64,000 bases of DNA, taken from Isoetes taiwanensis (lineage: Eukaryota > Streptophyta > Lycopodiopsida > Isoetales > Isoetaceae). The notes under the pieces are model-generated. The model searched no databases. It was not told where the DNA came from and saw only the letters and a program-made list of their open reading frames with translations. The stretch covers positions 10,395,511 to 10,459,510 of the forward strand of contig JAJEKV010000010.1 of the NCBI GenBank assembly GCA_021234155.1. Direction: 5' to 3'. Shown in pieces: positions 37,680 through 47,165 of this stretch; within the stretch, counting starts at the first letter, position 1, and every line of letters starts with the position of its first letter. Position numbers and translations under genes: made by a program.

Positions 37680-38056
37680 AAGTAGCAGCTGACGATGCTA
37701 GAACCTCCACGGCAGGAGCTCAGAGGATAAACGCAAGACCGGAACTTGGAAATCATGCTGGCCGTTCTTGGTAAACCTATAGCATAATGCTATCATGCCT
37801 TGGTCTTTTGATCCTGCCGGAGTAAGAAGGAATAGCGCTAAAACTCTTAGTGAACCTATAGCATAATGCTGTCGGTTTCTATCATGCCTTGGTCTTTGAT
37901 CCTGCCGGAGTAAGAAGGAATAGCGGTACAACTGTGTTGCGTTAACTCTCAACCCTAAGTTCGAAAGATTGGCAAATCGTAACCCTAGGATAAAATGATT
38001 AAACCCCAGCCGTCGGATCTAGGGCGTGATCCATTACATAACATTATAATATAAGA

Positions 38057-38734
38057 TGGGTCAGAATATGCAATTATTATTCTCTATTGTTATACATGAA
38101 GCAAATGCTAGGGCTTAAGGACCTAATGCTAGTTTTCTTACATTGATTTACTCTACATGTTCTGTAGGAATGTGGACCCTATTCAATAGAATAAGATCTA
38201 GGAAATAGGAAATAGCATTAAATAGAAGATAAAAGCATTCAACAAAAACTCTGTTCCTAAACTTAGAAGCCCTAAATAAGAGATAAGAACAAAAAAATGA
38301 AATAGAAAATAGGATTAGCATATAGAACTTTCGCCATAGAACCAACGATAGCGAAAGGAAATAAGAAAGCAGGAATAGCATGCAGAAGTTAGGAATTGCA
38401 TTACAAATTCTAACCTCAGAGAAGCAGTCGCCAGAGAAATCGCTAGAGAAGAATCGCCAGAGAAGTCTCCAGAAAAATTGCAATAAGGAATCCAACTTTC
38501 AACTGTTTTTTTGCACAAAAATCCTCTCCACGACGGTGAAATCTTTTGCTAGTTCCGAAATCATGCAAGAAGGCCCTGGATCAGCCTAAAAATTAGTGGC
38601 GATTAATCGCCAAATGGCGAATTTTAAGGCCTAATGGTTAGGGTTTTGGCGAAAATACATGAGTTATTTTCCCTAAAAAAAATTGAAAAGTAGGCAAAAA
38701 AAGTTCATGTCTGCCATAATGTCGAGGTCCTTTA
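38057..38734. other. right flank of the array, no gene
   Basis: Host sequence resumes at TGGGTCAGAATATG. It contains short direct repeats of CGCCAGAGAA (38420-38470) and a 16-bp palindrome TGGCGATTAATCGCCA (38597-38612), of a kind often found in hAT subterminal regions. No coding signal was recognised. Confidence 0.5.
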
Positions 38735-39039
38735 GGCTACGTTCCCATGAGCCTGACCTGACCGCAGGAGAGTGAGGTCGAGGTCGAAGTGCAAAGAAGA
38801 CTGTTCCCATGCGACCTCACCTCAGAAACCGGCTAGATCTTCACCGGCTTCGATCTTCACCGGCTGCTTCATTGGTTGCTTGCTCTTTCATCACCTGTTG
38901 ATCAGTTAAAGCACAAAACAAAGGTAGCAACCCGACCTTTCAGAAATGGTTCTTCATTTCTGGAAAAATCTGAGTTTTCCTTAAAGGCAACCTTACCTCT
39001 GCTGCACGCGCACTTTATTGGCTCCCGAAATGAAGTTCG

Positions 39040-39375
39040 CAAACCAATCGAGTTCGCCCAGGCGAACCCGAAAAATTCGCCCGGGCGAACCCGTCGGATT
39101 CGCCCAAGCGAACCCGTGGACGACGTGGCGGGAGCGTCGCCGACGAACCGGGTCTGCGTGGCATTCCTACCGGGTTCGCTTGGGCAAACCCGAACCCGGG
39201 TTTGTGGCAGGCGTGGCAGATGCGCGGCAGGCACGGCGGATCGCAAACGGGCGCCTACGGGGTTCGCCCAAGCAAACCCCCGGAATGGCAGAAAGTAATC
39301 TTTGATGGCAGGTGGTATTGCAGGTGGCAGTGGCAGGTCGCAGGTTCTACCGGGTTCGCTTGGGCGAACCCCGGG
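39040..39375. repeat. left arm: cluster of GGTTCGCNNNGGCGAACC palindromes
   Basis: Repeated imperfect palindromes such as GTTCGCCCAGGCGAACCCG, TTCGCCCGGGCGAACCC and GGGTTCGCTTGGGCGAACCCC occur six or more times in about 330 bp. The cluster is mirrored by the right arm of the same element and is rich in CpG. Confidence 0.8.
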
Positions 39376-39482
39376 CCGATAGCTTTCAAATCCCATGCGC
39401 CTGCGTCTTCACCCCTTGCCTCTCCGCTGCCATTTGCGATGCCCACCATCATCGATTGGACGCTGAGATGAAGAAAAATGGT

Positions 39483-39620
39483 GCGTAATCAGCTGCCCAT
39501 ATCTTGATTTTGTAACCCATATCTTAATCTCGCTATTTTCAGGAGAATCTGGAGCGTAATCAGCTTTTCTGCCATCGCCCATATCTTAATTTTGTAACCC
39601 ATATCTTACTCTCATTTGTT
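39483..39620. repeat. imperfect tandem duplication of about 70 bp
   Basis: GCGTAATCAGCT, CCCATATCTT(G/A)ATTTTG and TAACCCATATCTTA each appear twice in the same order at 39483-39534 and 39552-39615, just upstream of the glycosyltransferase fragment. Confidence 0.7.
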
Positions 39621-39629
39621 TTGAAGAAT

Positions 39630-40480
39630 AACGGAGAGTATCATGTCGATGGGCTTCCGCCGCTGCAGTTCTGCGACCTTCCTGGGCATATGGAATACAA
39701 ACGATTTGGGGGTTATGATAATAGCAAATCTGAGAGTTCCTCAAGTGCTTGCAAAGGCGAAATGGGTTACGGTTAACACAAGTAGAAGAAATTGAAGGCG
39801 AGCTTGTAAATTACTTGCCCAAAGCCATACCCATAGGTCCTTTAGTTTCTAATAAAGTCCTCGGATTCTTTGGATCAAGGCGAATTGCCGTCTGCACAAG
39901 CGGATCTGTCCCGCATTGAATGGCTAAACCAACAAAGCGCCCTCGTCATTGCTTTACATTTCATTCGGCGGTATTCTTTGCTATTTACGCCCGGCCAGAT
40001 TGAAGAAATTGCCCTCGGATTTGAAGATAGTCAACAACCCTTTTTGTGGGTTATCAGATCCGGCACGGTTCAAGGGCTCAAAGATGGATTTATGGAGGAT
40101 TTTGAAACCCGATATAAGGCAAGGGGCTTATCATATCCTGGGCTCCCCAGCTCGATGTTCTGAAGAATTCTGCCATTGCCGGATTTTATGACACACTGTG
40201 GGTGGAATTCGATTATAGAAAGCCTATGCTGCGGAGGAATTCCTCTCCTGGTTTTGCCTCTTATGGCCGAGCAGTGTTTGAACTGTAAAATGCTGCAGGA
40301 TGTGTGGAAGATTGGAGTTCGTTTGTCGGGAGATGAGCGTGGCATTATTTCAAGGAAAATTATCTCAAATGGCATAAGCAGATTGATAAATAATGGCGAG
40401 GATTTGAAGAAAAAGACTCAGATATTCAGTGATGCTTTGAGAAAGGCTGTGATGCCACAGGGCTCTTCATTTCGCAATCT
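39630..40480 (+). pseudogene. family-1 UDP-glycosyltransferase fragment
   Basis: Family-1 UGTs transfer sugar from UDP-sugars to small molecules. Readable plus-strand pieces in order: GLPPLQFCDLPGHME (39650), KAKWVTVNT and ELVNYLPKAIPIGPLVSNK (39750-39860), GQIEEIALGFEDSQQPFLWVI (39990-40060), then the PSPG donor-binding box from SWAPQLDVL through THCGWNSIIESLCCGGIP (40127-40240), with His, Trp and Asn of HCGWN intact. The usual terminal Asp/Glu-Gln of the box is seen as AEQ. There are several frame changes (near 39780, 39930, 40105 and 40185), and the N-terminal half is missing. It lies between the inverted arms of the PIF-like element, so it was probably captured. No intact enzyme is encoded. 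Confidence 0.85.
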
Positions 40481-40514
40481 CCACACCCGCGCACTTTATT
40501 GGCCCCCTCCGCCG

Positions 40515-40735
40515 GTGGGTTCGCATGGGCGAACCCGGCAGGGGGCTATTTATTGCAGGTGGCCCAGGTCCCAGGTCGCCACACACGTGTGGCAAACCGC
40601 GGTTTGGGTTCGCTTGAACGAACCCGGTAGCTGATGCGCCCCCGCGACGCTCCCTCCACGTCAGGGGTGCGGGTTCGCCTGCGGGTTCGCCTAGGCGAAT
40701 TTTCGGGGTTCGCTTGGGCGAACCCGGTTGGACGC
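40515..40735. repeat. right arm: cluster of GGTTCGCNNNGGCGAACC palindromes
   Basis: Four to five copies, including GGGTTCGCATGGGCGAACCC and GGTTCGCTTGGGCGAACCC. Block order is inverted relative to the left arm (GCGACGCTCCCTCCACGTC here against GACGTGGCGGGAGCGTCGC there), so the two arms could pair into a long hairpin. Confidence 0.8.
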
Positions 40736-40852
40736 TGAAGTTAGTTTCGGGAGCCATTTGAAGCACCGTCTGCTGCATGGGAACTGCTCGACTTCGACTT
40801 CGACTTCGACCTGGAAAAAATAGGGTCCGGTCGATTCCATGGGAACGTTCCC

Positions 40853-42316
40853 TTAGCCTTCCTAAGTTCGTGATTGTCGGCGCACCGCTAGAAGAGTCGC
40901 CTAATTTGAAATGGTTTTTGTGTTTAAGATGGGTTGGTTTCGACAAAATTTGGTTGCCGCCATTGAATCCAAACCTGAGAATCGCCATCTGGCATACGAA
41001 TCCGGCTATGCTTCATCACTCAGGATTCATTTATGGGTAGATTACCATGCTCTGATCATGATTTCTTAGTCCTCATTTACATTCCTAAAGAAAATTTCTT
41101 TGTGCAATGCAGGCTAGCAAGGATCTGGAACAACTTCCAGAGCGATTGAGAAGGCCCAAACTTGTTTCAGATTACATTGAGAAGGCTCAACAAATCTATT
41201 TCGAATTGCTTTTGTGGCTGAATCTATCTATTTCGTGCCTACTGTGATGTGCTGAAGCTACCCATTTCGTATCTGAAGCTACCCATTTCGTATCTTCTGG
41301 CTGATTTTACTGTGCATTGAAGCAAGCCGATTTGGCCTAATACTGTGGTATGTAGCCATATATAGTGATTGGCGGTCAAGTTTGTAAGGCTAAAACATGA
41401 TGGCGACACTCTGATCAGGCATTTTCGAGTGCATCTAGAGTTTCAAACCAGCCAAGTTTCCATGCTTATAGCTCTGGAGATCATGTATTCTGCAAAATAT
41501 TAGCATTACAAGGTACCTTTTGCCCTATTGTATCTGGATATATGTTAGCACAGTTAAAATTTTCTCTATAAATCTGTGGGTTAGGTTACAATTATGTGGT
41601 CGGATATGCTAAAACGAAATGGATGGAGCCTAAATGCGGTAAGGTCTGGAATATTAACTACTTCTTAGAAGCATTTCAAACTTACATGTTTTGAAGCTAA
41701 CAATCATTGAAATCTACCAGTATGCTTGTATGGCTGGGTGATTTAAGCCGTGGTTATCAACAGTAAAAGACTCCCAGCCCAGGACGCTGACTGCTACGAG
41801 ATAGATGGACCAGACCTTGAGGTAAAAGAATGATTTATGGATTTTGTAACGAAAAATTTTCTTACGTAGAAGGACTTGAGTAAATAGGTACTGCTGTTGT
41901 CATCTCTATTGATGATTATGAAGATTCAAACAGCCCTGCTCAGGAGGAGGATTTAAAGCCAAGTAAAAAGAGCTGCAACAAGCACGAAGCAAGGGATTAT
42001 TGAGGCCTATATTTTGTTACTGGAAACTACCATCAACTATTCTCTCCATAGTAAGCAATAAGATAGATTTGCCATATATTCTGCAAATATATTTTGCCAT
42101 ATATTCTGCCATAGATTTGCCATATTATATATTCTGATTTTCATGAATCCAGTGGACAGAACTTGGAGAATAGCATAGTTATAAACTAAAAGATGTTTTC
42201 TACTATTTCTTATCACTCCTATGTAAGTCTCATATGCATGTATCTGATAATGCTTTCAGGTCTACCACAACCATGTCCAAGCAGAGTAAATTAAAAAACT
42301 TTCTGATTAGCAGTAG
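40853..42316. other. no gene recognised
   Basis: A plausible exon follows a GTGCAATGCAG acceptor near 41112 (ASKDLEQLPERLRRPKLVSD), but no family was recognised and the frame closes quickly. ATTTCGTATCTGAAGCTACCC is partly duplicated near 41260-41300, and ATATTCTGCCATAGATTTGCC words recur near 42070-42130. The position just upstream of the hAT remnant suggests degraded hAT sequence. Confidence 0.4.
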
Positions 42317-42763
42317 TTCGAGCTTGAAGATCCACTGGAATTTGGTGCTGCCACACGTCTTTGGAGGAAGCTTGACTCGAATACTATATTACGTAAGGCA
42401 ATTTCTGAATACTTTAAGCTGGCTGAATTATCTTTATGCATGATTTTAGGCAGCGTGGAGGACGAGAGGTGTTTCAGCACCTTAAATTTTGTGAAGAATA
42501 AGTTGCGCAATCGGCTTGATGGGAATCTTGATGCCACACTACGATTGTATAATTGTGAGTACAATCTAGACAATTTTCCATACGACATTGCATTTCAGTT
42601 CTGGAATGAAAATTGTAAACGACGAGGTACTAGCAAGACACACCCTGCTGATGATTATACAAATGGAACTGCTGCAACAACTCTTCAAGGAAGAGGTGAA
42701 CCGAATACTGTATCTGCAAATCGAAATGCACAATTATGGTCTTTGAATGATGTTCATGATTAA
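42317..42763 (+). pseudogene. hAT transposase C-terminal (dimerisation) fragment
   Basis: An open frame of about 148 codons begins after an in-frame TAG at 42314. It reads FELEDPLEFG, LRKAISEYFKLAELSLCMIL, then GSVEDERCFSTLNFVKNKLR and NRLDGNLDATLRLY. The pattern ...E R.FS.L..IKN..RN.L...L...L.. is the hAT family C-terminal dimerisation domain (hATC). The DDE catalytic core and the BED zinc finger are not visible upstream, so it is a remnant. The 16-bp GGCGATTAATCGCC palindrome at 38597 could mark the old left end of the same hAT, with the PIF-like element inserted later; that is inference. Confidence 0.8.
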
Positions 42764-42889
42764 AATCTTGCTGGACAACAGAGGTACTTATTTGACTTGG
42801 TTGTTTTTTAGTTGGAAGTTATGAATTATAATTCCAATTGATATTTCTAATGACATGTAGTTTTGGTGGCTGGCAGTTAATGGCAGAGA

Positions 42890-42955
42890 AACTGTTTATG
42901 GCAAAGCAACGGATTCTACAATTGTTTATGGCAAAGCAACGGATTCTACAACTAT
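42890..42955. repeat. 30-bp direct tandem repeat
   Basis: TGTTTATGGCAAAGCAACGG followed by ATTCTACAA occurs twice in succession, just downstream of the hAT remnant. Confidence 0.9.
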
Positions 42956-43134
42956 TTGTTTGAATTACAGAATCATTTTATTATATTAATATATATATGA
43001 TTATGTATTCCTTGGTGACTATATGACCTAATACTTAAAGAGGATATCAATCTGCAATATAATTAGTATAACATGTGAAAATTGGCAAACATTTTGTTCT
43101 ATATTTTTTATATTGAGTCGAAAAACCAAAAAAA

Positions 43135-43173
43135 CAAGGTGCTGCGCACGAAGGGTTGCCCTCCGTTGGCCCG
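43135..43173. repeat. dispersed GC-rich hairpin segment, copy 2
   Basis: CAAGGTGCTGCGCACGAAG followed by GGTTGCCCTCCGTTG matches 1174-1212 in the same orientation, 42 kb away. It is preceded here by an A-rich run, as in copy 1. Confidence 0.6.
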
Positions 43174-44150
43174 AGAGGGTGTTTTCATGGTTTCTGTTTT
43201 GTCATTTCGTGTTAGGTCTGTTTTGTTTTGTGTCGAGGCTTGTGGATGGTATGAACATAGGTTGCTGCTTTTGTAGCCCAGGAATTTCGAGTTTTGTTTA
43301 AAAAGCTATGGAGGTCAATTCATAGAGACTGAGGAAGGAAAGAGGAATTACCGGTAATCGAAGATCTTTATTCAACAAATAGATAGATAGATTTGATCTA
43401 TATAAGGAATCACAATTGTATTTAATTTTGTAGCAGCCTCTTGACAAATTTTTCCATGTCCCCTTGAGTGGTCAATCATAATAATTGTCTCCTTCAAACT
43501 TTATAAAAATTATAGTGCTTCTTTGTAGTTCATCTTTCTTGTGAACAATTATGGTGCAATCACTGCATTATATATAGGGGAATCGAGCATTCCAAGAAGC
43601 AAAGAGAAGTGGTCTATCTAAATCATGATATGAATTCAAAACCTCCATGCTTAAAGAAACAACTTGAAACATCCTTTGCTCCCTTCTGCAACAAGTAAAC
43701 ATAGGCTGTGCGCCCACAACAAGCTCCCCGATCCAATCAACTATCGGCATCATGTTATATTGCATGTAATCTTGTACAAAATCCACCATATTGCACCACA
43801 TGGTTTTTCAAATTGGTTTCTTATGCAAAATTCATTTCTAAAATGAATTCGAGGAACTAAACACACATGACACATTAACTAGAATTTAATAACCAGACGA
43901 AGCCATGGCAAATTTCTTGAATTAACATGACAATTGAGCGCCTATGACACATCAAATGAAAAAGCTAATATGGACTACAATAAGAGTTACCTGGGCATCA
44001 ATATCAATTTCAATCTCATCATTTGTTGCATTAAGCGCGATGATCCTTTCTTGCAATAAAGGGCGTGGTTAAGGTTAGTCAGAGACAAACATCCTACGTT
44101 CTAATAAAATAACATGGAAGATTCCTTACTGAGCTATCAAAAATTGCCCG
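43174..44150. other. no gene recognised
   Basis: A+T-rich sequence. The minus-strand ORF at 43568-43801 (77 codons) shows no recognisable family. No repeats of note. Confidence 0.45.
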
Positions 44151-44159
44151 AGATATTTT

Positions 44160-45000
44160 ATAGTGATAATAGGTAATTCACTTGTTTGCATCACATTCGA
44201 GAGGCTTTCCAATGCTCCTTCTCCAGCAGCTCTCATTTCTGCAGCTATTTGCCATCAATTTTCATTGTTAATTCCAAATTGGTATAACAATCGTTGTTCC
44301 AGCAAGCACCAAACAAGGTCATCCAAGATATAGAAATTGCATCAGAAAACATATTTTTGATCAGATCCTCAGCTTTTTCAATCTATCTAGATCGATCAAG
44401 GAGGTCTGCCATGCAAATGTAATGATCTCGATACTATTTTGGATTTTGCAATGCATGCTTGTGCAAAGGAAGAAATGACAACATTGTCAAGCTGGCTAAT
44501 ATGACTACACACGTAAACAACAAGAGTCGCTTTATTTGGCATCATGCTCAGTATTTGCATGTCTTGAAAGAGCTGAAGGGCCTTTTTTCCATCCCCATTT
44601 TGATCATAGGTTGTAGTAATAGTATTCCAAAAGCCCAGATCATGTTGATGCATTTCATCAAACACAATTTGGGCTTCGCTTAGATATCCTACAACTGCAA
44701 TAAATAAATCGATAAGTGTATTTTCAATGTTAACATCTCCAACAAATCTTTTGGATGGCATACTCATGCAACCTTCTAGCTTTATCTAATACCCAATGCT
44801 CGCACGGGCATCTAGCATTGTTATGCGTTACCTTCAAAGAAGTATACCTTCTAGCTCCATTTCCTTGGAAAGCTCAAGTGCTTGGGTGCCATATTTTCCT
44901 TGAGTTTACGCAGCAAGCATGGCATTCCAGGAGACCACATCTTTAAGAGGCATTTCATTGAACAATGCATTTCATTGCTATAGTTATCGCGAATGGCTAC
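44160..45000 (-). pseudogene. PLS-type PPR protein fragment
   Basis: From the right on the minus strand: LKDVVSWNAMLAA-like and TQGKYGTQALELSKEMELEG (about 44840-44960, frame-shifted), then the open stretch 44396-44767 with GDVNIENTLIDLF, LSEAQIVFDEMHQHDLGFWN and GDGKKALQLFQDMQILSMMP, then an E-motif-like end: AEDLIKNMFSDAISISWMTL and FGACWNND (44290-44390). These are successive P, L and S repeats and the start of the E motif of plant organellar RNA-editing PPR proteins. There are several frameshifts, and the N-terminus and any DYW domain are missing. No Helitron termini were found immediately around it. Confidence 0.78.
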
Positions 45001-46837
45001 TAAAAAGAACCAATCAATCAAATTATTGAATCGTGGATAGTAAACAAGAGGCAATAGGTAACTAGGTGTGGTTGAATTTTTCCATATTTGTTGCAATGTT
45101 TTTTTGTCTTTAGGAAGAATTTATACTTTCTTGCATTCTCTTTGGATGATGCAACTACCCAAAGGTCATGGTACTTTCAGAATTCAAGATCTTATCCGTT
45201 TGAAGGTTTTTCGTATTTTAAAAACTTAAAGTCAAGTGTCATGGTACTTACAAATGCATGTGTCATGGTAGTTTGGGGTTCAAATCCCTATCCTGTTTGA
45301 AGGTTTTGGTATTTTCAAAATTTAAATCCATGTGTATGTTTAAATGTTTCTTCTCATTTTTTTATAGTGTTTGCTCCTTTCCTATCATGTTTTTCCATAT
45401 ACAACAATGTTGTAATTATTATAATAAATAGTTACAACACATCTCATGTACAAGACATGTATGAAGGCATGGCCATTAAGTATATCTACTTGAAATCTTA
45501 AGGTATATAACTATTAGGTTGTAACCCACAAATAAGGATCACTATATGCCCTGAATCATGGCATAAGTCACAAATAATTGATTGAGTTGATCGAACATAT
45601 TTGTTTCTCTATATCTTTATCTCCTTGTCAATGATTCCGACGACTTAATATGACTCTAGAGACAATGCATCCTCTTTGCTAACTAGCAAAAATATGCATC
45701 ATTCAATTTTAAACCACGAAGTTGTGCCCAATAATTTTAGCATGGAAAATAGATTCTTGGCTTCAAAATACATGTTGTGCATATCTGACAACCTTTTGGA
45801 GCTACATCCGAAAATGAAATACAAATTTGTGCTTTGTGGGGCCATCACCGTATCTAGCATTACCGACTTGACCTTTACCATCGAAAGCAACCCCGCACAT
45901 ATTCATCCTTTGTCACTGTATCATTGCAAAGGAAACATAACCAATTACCTCATCCATATATTTCACATGCTCCATTAAATTATTCGGATGCAAAAGACGG
46001 GATAGCAACAACAAGAAAAGAAAGTAAGGAAAGAATTAAACAATGAATAGGGGAAGGGGAAGAGATGAGTTGAACTGTCCATACACGGACTGTACATTGC
46101 TTCTGTTCTTTGGGTTTTAGTGTAGAGAGCTTAGCATAAGGAATTTTGTATATTAGAGTAGAAGAATTATCTTGTTTCTTTGTTCTGTTTTCGAATCGAG
46201 GCTTGATGATTCGAAAAAGCCGGGCTTCATGCATGTGGTCTGCGCTGGCTGGAGCAGAGAGGTCTTTCTGATTTGGGTTTTGGCATGTGTATGGTATGCT
46301 GACACGTGCATTAGATTATTGGCAGAAATTTCACATCCAACGGCTGAGAGGACTTCTTGAATTTTTTTTGAAAGCAATCGAGTTAGTTAAAGCGATTATC
46401 TAAAAAGGTTATAGGCTGAATTGTAACGGAAGTTTTAATTCAAACCCGATAAAATTTCAACTGAATTGAGATAACAAATTCTCCAATCTTCACGTTGTTT
46501 TGGAGTACATAATGAAATGGTAGGAACAGTACTTCCCACAAGAATCTTGGGTGGTCACCTGGACCATACTATGCATCTCACAAATCTTGACCACTAGAGC
46601 CCATCCCTTCCTCTAGATGCAGATGATATGGCATACATTTTTCAGCATTTCCCTTTGACTTTACTTGACAACACCTCGTGTACACCGTACAAGGTGGGAG
46701 CGACCGAGAACAACAATTGCTCCTAAACTAATTATATGATGTCCAACAATGCTCATTCACTGTATCTCCAGTCATCCTTGAGCAAACCACCTCCCCTACT
46801 GATATTTTAAAACATCTCAGGAAATCGTGTCCGGTGC
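45001..46837. other. no gene recognised
   Basis: Contains a duplicated phrase (TCATGGTACTT, then CAAAT... and TTTGAAGGTTTT) near 45165-45310. The ORF pair near 45676-45978 (both strands) is unassigned. No RNA gene or transposon terminus was recognised. Confidence 0.4.
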
Positions 46838-47165
46838 ATTTAACACAAAAGGGTCATCCAACGTTTCGATGCTGCGGGTTGCCTTCTGGATCCTTTCGCA
46901 AGCAATGAATGATAAATTTTTTTGCTTGAGAGCTCAAGGTATCACGGTATGGGTGGAAGCTCCCCACTCTGTACTTTCACTAACAACCCCATCTGTGAAT
47001 TATAGCATGTCAAAACCATATCTGTTTGCTTTATTCAGAAAAGCGGTAACCTACTCACAATGTTGGTGTCAATCCAAGGTGGTTTTCCACTTGCCATTTC
47101 AAGTACTGTACAACCTAAACTACCGAAGTCTGCTGGGAGGCCATACTTCCTCTTATCAGATGTCT
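46838..47165 (-). pseudogene. MAPKKK-like protein kinase C-lobe fragment
   Basis: The minus strand from 47165 reads [20 protein letters not shown] then [17 protein letters not shown], matching kinase subdomains VIII-IX of MAPKKK proteins (usual form [19 protein letters not shown]). After an intron-like gap, GELPPIP and FIIHCLRKDPEGNPQHR match subdomains X-XI near 46860-46960. DIW is changed to DFG, an in-frame TGA follows PPIP, and frames shift. The N-lobe and catalytic loop are absent. It is a decayed fragment on the minus strand; no flanking transposon end was identified. Confidence 0.72.

Larger units (their letters stand above)
1362..38056 (-). mobile_element. head-to-tail concatemer of eleven non-autonomous Helitrons
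   Basis: Eleven Helitron units (alpha x4, beta x5, gamma x2) are joined with no host DNA between them, all with 5' TC on the right and the 3' hairpin on the left. The outer left end is CTAG at 1362 beside host ...TTCTA, and the outer right end is the reverse complement of 5' TC at 38055-38056 beside host TGGGTC. The rejoined host would therefore read ...TTCTA|TGGGTC..., the A|T site expected for Helitrons, with no target duplication. No Rep/helicase protein is encoded anywhere in the array, so movement needed a helper element elsewhere. Each unit carries pieces of plant genes with introns, as expected of DNA-level capture. Confidence 0.9.
31791..38056 (-). mobile_element. Helitron beta5, split by a nested Helitron
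   Basis: 3468 bp once the 2798-bp insert (32145-34942) is removed, the same length as the other beta copies. The left end has CTAG plus an intact hairpin. The right end (5' TCTTATATTAT at 38056) is the outer right border of the whole array, next to host TGGGTCAGAATATG. The sequence is clean and closest to beta1 (shared AATGCGATCC and GCTACGCTC). Confidence 0.9.
38735..40852. mobile_element. PIF/Harbinger-like non-autonomous element carrying a glycosyltransferase fragment
   Basis: The left end GGCTACGTTCCCATG and the right end (reverse complement GGGAACGTTCCCATG) are terminal inverted repeats, flanked by TTA on both sides (38732-38734 and 40853-40855), the target duplication typical of PIF/Harbinger. 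Inverted similarity continues inward: GTCGAAG runs followed by a second GTTCCCATGC, then arms (about 38995-39370 and 40490-40760) rich in GGTTCGC...GCGAACC palindromes with matching inverted GACGTGG / GGGAGCGTCGC blocks. No transposase is present. A UGT fragment occupies the centre. Confidence 0.75.

Noticed and set aside
1362-38056. Interpretation as a tandem family of mTERF genes
   Set aside because: All copies share stops, the units end exactly at Helitron termini, and unrelated bodies alternate. It is a transposon array, not a gene family cluster.
1362-38056. CRISPR array or prokaryotic repeat system
   Set aside because: Repeats are kilobase-sized with introns and Helitron ends; there are no short spaced repeats or cas genes.
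38876-39298. GC-rich ORFs on both strands of the PIF-like element arm
   Set aside because: Caused by CpG-rich palindromic repeats with few stops; opposite strands are equally open.
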